Shown one piece after another: positions 62,634 to 64,000 of a stretch of 64,000 bases of DNA. A program made the translations under genes and the position numbers. Source of the stretch: Porticoccus sp950063125 (GTDB lineage Bacteria; Pseudomonadota; Gammaproteobacteria; Pseudomonadales; Porticoccaceae). The stretch lies in NCBI RefSeq assembly GCF_963973895.1, contig NZ_CAXBBF010000002.1; one strand, given 5' to 3'. The notes below the pieces were generated by a model. That model was not told where the DNA came from, made no database searches, and saw only the letters and a list, made by a program, of their open reading frames with translations. Each line of letters begins with the position of its first letter. Positions within the stretch are counted from its first letter, which is position 1.

Positions 62634-64000
62634 TATTGATACTCCTTTTCTTTGTCCAACAAATCCATGCCCTGGAATTTTTTTAGAATTAGTGCTTGCC
62701 GGCTTTTTATGAACTCGTTGTATCGCTCTGGCACCCAAAGTGATTTATTGAGTGGAATACAGTGGAGAACCAGAAACTCTTTGTTTTTATCCTGTAGCCA
62801 CAGATGAAGAGGTTTGTCACTTTTATCACCAGCACCATTCTCATGGGCAGGCAAAAGCATGCAATTGGCGAGCTGGTCAATTTCCCACTTGTAGTATCTT
62901 TGCACCATTCGCCCTGACTCTTCACTCTGAACCTTTTGTTTTTTCAAAATGCTGCGAGCAAAAATATGGTCGACCTGAGGCTCATTTTTCATACTGGAAG
63001 CCTTGTACTCAGGTCCGTACCACAAGTTGAACAGTAGGTGGATGTTCCCACTCCCATAACCACACCGATACAAAAGTTTATCCTCGCCGATATTGAGGTT
63101 TTTCCCATAATCATGAATCACGGTAAATACATGGCTTAGATTGAACTCTTCATCTTTCTTGATGGTGTTGATGAGACGATCAATAAGCCCGTCGGGCTGC
63201 CCGGAAAAGGCCCCACCCAACAGTGAACGAAGCAAATATTTTGAAAGAAATGTCTCACGCTTCCACTTCTCAGGGTAATGAAAGTATGCATAAACAAGGG
63301 GGATCAGGGCATTATAAGAAACCATGGCTTTACCTGAGCGAATGTAGGTCTTTCTTACAACCTCATCTTTCACGAAACGAAGAGCCTCAGCGATGTTGCC
63401 CCAATTTTCGCTGATAGACTGCCTGACCTTTTCATCACGCAATTTTTCCACATCATATTTAGCGCCATAACCCAGTAATGCCGTGCTGAGCTTGATCAGG
63501 AAATCGCGTTCAAACTGGAACCGACCATTGTCATTGATGTCCTCCAAAAAGTCCTCAAACTCGACATCAGCTTCAGTCCATTCCGTAGTCAAAAGCGTAA
63601 ACATCAAGTCCGACTTGCTAAGTTTAGTGCCACCAGAGTTGGCTCTGATAAAGACCTCAACAACATCTTCGAACGTTAAGCCATTGTCGTCATACGTGTT
63701 ATCAAGCTCTTGATAAAGCATGCTTCCTTCGTTATTGAACTCTCTCCATAATCGTTCAACGTTGACAGAAGCACGATCCTTGTCATCAGAAGACAAAGTG
63801 ACGCTGTGCTTTTTCAGTAGCACTGGAACAATTTGCGATGGAAGCTCGTTAGTAAAGACCAAATCAGCTAACGGTACCCAGGGCCAGGATGAATTTTTGG
63901 TATCCCGAAACGAAAACCGGTAGCGCATATCCTCTGTAGGATGAGCATCGCCGCTAAGTAAGTCAAAATGAAGTACTCTGCCATCAATACTGCCCCGCAG
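62633..64000 (-). CDS. DUF262/HNH (GmrSD-like) protein, 5' part outside window
   Basis: 455 codons are inside the window and the frame is open to the right edge (the visible peptide starts LRGSIDGRVLHFDLLSGD), so the N-terminal DGQQR-type motif of DUF262 is expected just outside. Visible: FIRANSGGTKLSKSDLMF, the second DUF262 signature, a helical middle, and a C-terminal HNH-type stretch (VDHIFARSILKK with later N and H residues in NCMLLPAHENG). GmrSD-type enzymes cut modified DNA. Coupled to the downstream ATPase by a one-base stop-start overlap. Confidence 0.85.
   Translation of the reverse strand: MRGSIDGRVLHFDLLSGDAHPTEDMRYRFSFRDTKNSSWPWVPLADLVFTNELPSQIVPVLLKKHSVTLSSDDKDRASVNVERLWREFNNEGSMLYQELDNTYDDNGLTFEDVVEVFIRANSGGTKLSKSDLMFTLLTTEWTEADVEFEDFLEDINDNGRFQFERDFLIKLSTALLGYGAKYDVEKLRDEKVRQSISENWGNIAEALRFVKDEVVRKTYIRSGKAMVSYNALIPLVYAYFHYPEKWKRETFLSKYLLRSLLGGAFSGQPDGLIDRLINTIKKDEEFNLSHVFTVIHDYGKNLNIGEDKLLYRCGYGSGNIHLLFNLWYGPEYKASSMKNEPQVDHIFARSILKKQKVQSEESGRMVQRYYKWEIDQLANCMLLPAHENGAGDKSDKPLHLWLQDKNKEFLVLHCIPLNKSLWVPERYNEFIKSRQALILKKFQGMDLLDKEKEYQ

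Overview
The window looks like chromosome from a Gram-negative gammaproteobacterium, most likely a marine, aerobic, oligotrophic-type lineage (Cellvibrionales/Spongiibacter-like is my guess from gene content, not from a search). The main markers are alaS-lysC-csrA-tRNA-Ser(GCT), recA/recX, tamAB, a Pseudomonas-type gap gene and a LexA box at recA. Most of the window has moderately high GC. An AT-richer accessory block starts near 55.9 kb.

Layout. 0-12.6 kb: tail of an unknown gene, flavodoxin, alanine dehydrogenase, the TamA/TamB outer-membrane assembly pair, a DAACS dicarboxylate-type symporter, a small DUF4168 secreted protein, and an NtrB/NtrC-like sigma-54 two-component pair. 12.6-16.2 kb: hairpin-rich repeats, tRNA-Arg(ACG), gap, pgi and a tiny LuxR-type regulator. 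16.4-37.9 kb: a large catabolic block. Its left wing (minus strand) encodes an RND/MMPL exporter-like protein, a YCF48-like protein, DUF1329 and DUF1302, which form a recognised envelope module. A sigma-54 AcoR/AcxR-like activator is divergent from it. The right wing (minus strand) holds five genes co-linear with acetophenone carboxylase apcABCDE, then an acyl-CoA ligase and a thiolase, and finally a separately transcribed PhaB-like reductase. A good -24/-12 promoter lies upstream of apcA. 38-39.5 kb: a DUF3565-DUF1971 fusion, more tRNA-proximal hairpins, tRNA-Ser(GCT) and a truncated tRNA-Ser copy. 39.5-53 kb: housekeeping genes (csrA, lysC, alaS, HIT, Trm112-like, M23 peptidase, YheT-like hydrolase, recX, DUF4126, sterol-desaturase-like, recA, pncC, RNA m5U methyltransferase, glutathionyl-hydroquinone reductase). 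53.5-64 kb: accessory DNA with a patatin, a 3-hydroxybutyrate dehydrogenase, a run of small AT-rich orphan genes with transposase debris, a frameshifted DUF3293 gene, a ClpP-like/Sel1 fusion, and a DUF499 ATPase coupled to a DUF262-HNH protein that runs off the right edge (probable anti-phage/mobile-DNA defence).

How the genes work together. The 16-38 kb block reads as a self-contained ketone-assimilation system. DUF1302/DUF1329/YCF48/RND would move a hydrophobic substrate across the envelope. The ATP-dependent Apc-like enzyme would carboxylate a (methyl) ketone to a beta-keto acid, the ligase would make the CoA ester, and the thiolase would cleave it to acetyl-CoA plus an acyl-CoA. The AcoR-like protein would switch the operon on through the sigma-54 promoter. 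The identity of the ketone cannot be read from the sequence.

A structural oddity ties the block to its location. tRNA-Ser(GCT) and tRNA-Arg(ACG), which sit side by side after csrA in E. coli and pseudomonads, are here separated by about 26 kb that contains the whole catabolic block. Related hairpin arrays flank both tRNAs, and there is a tRNA-Ser fragment.
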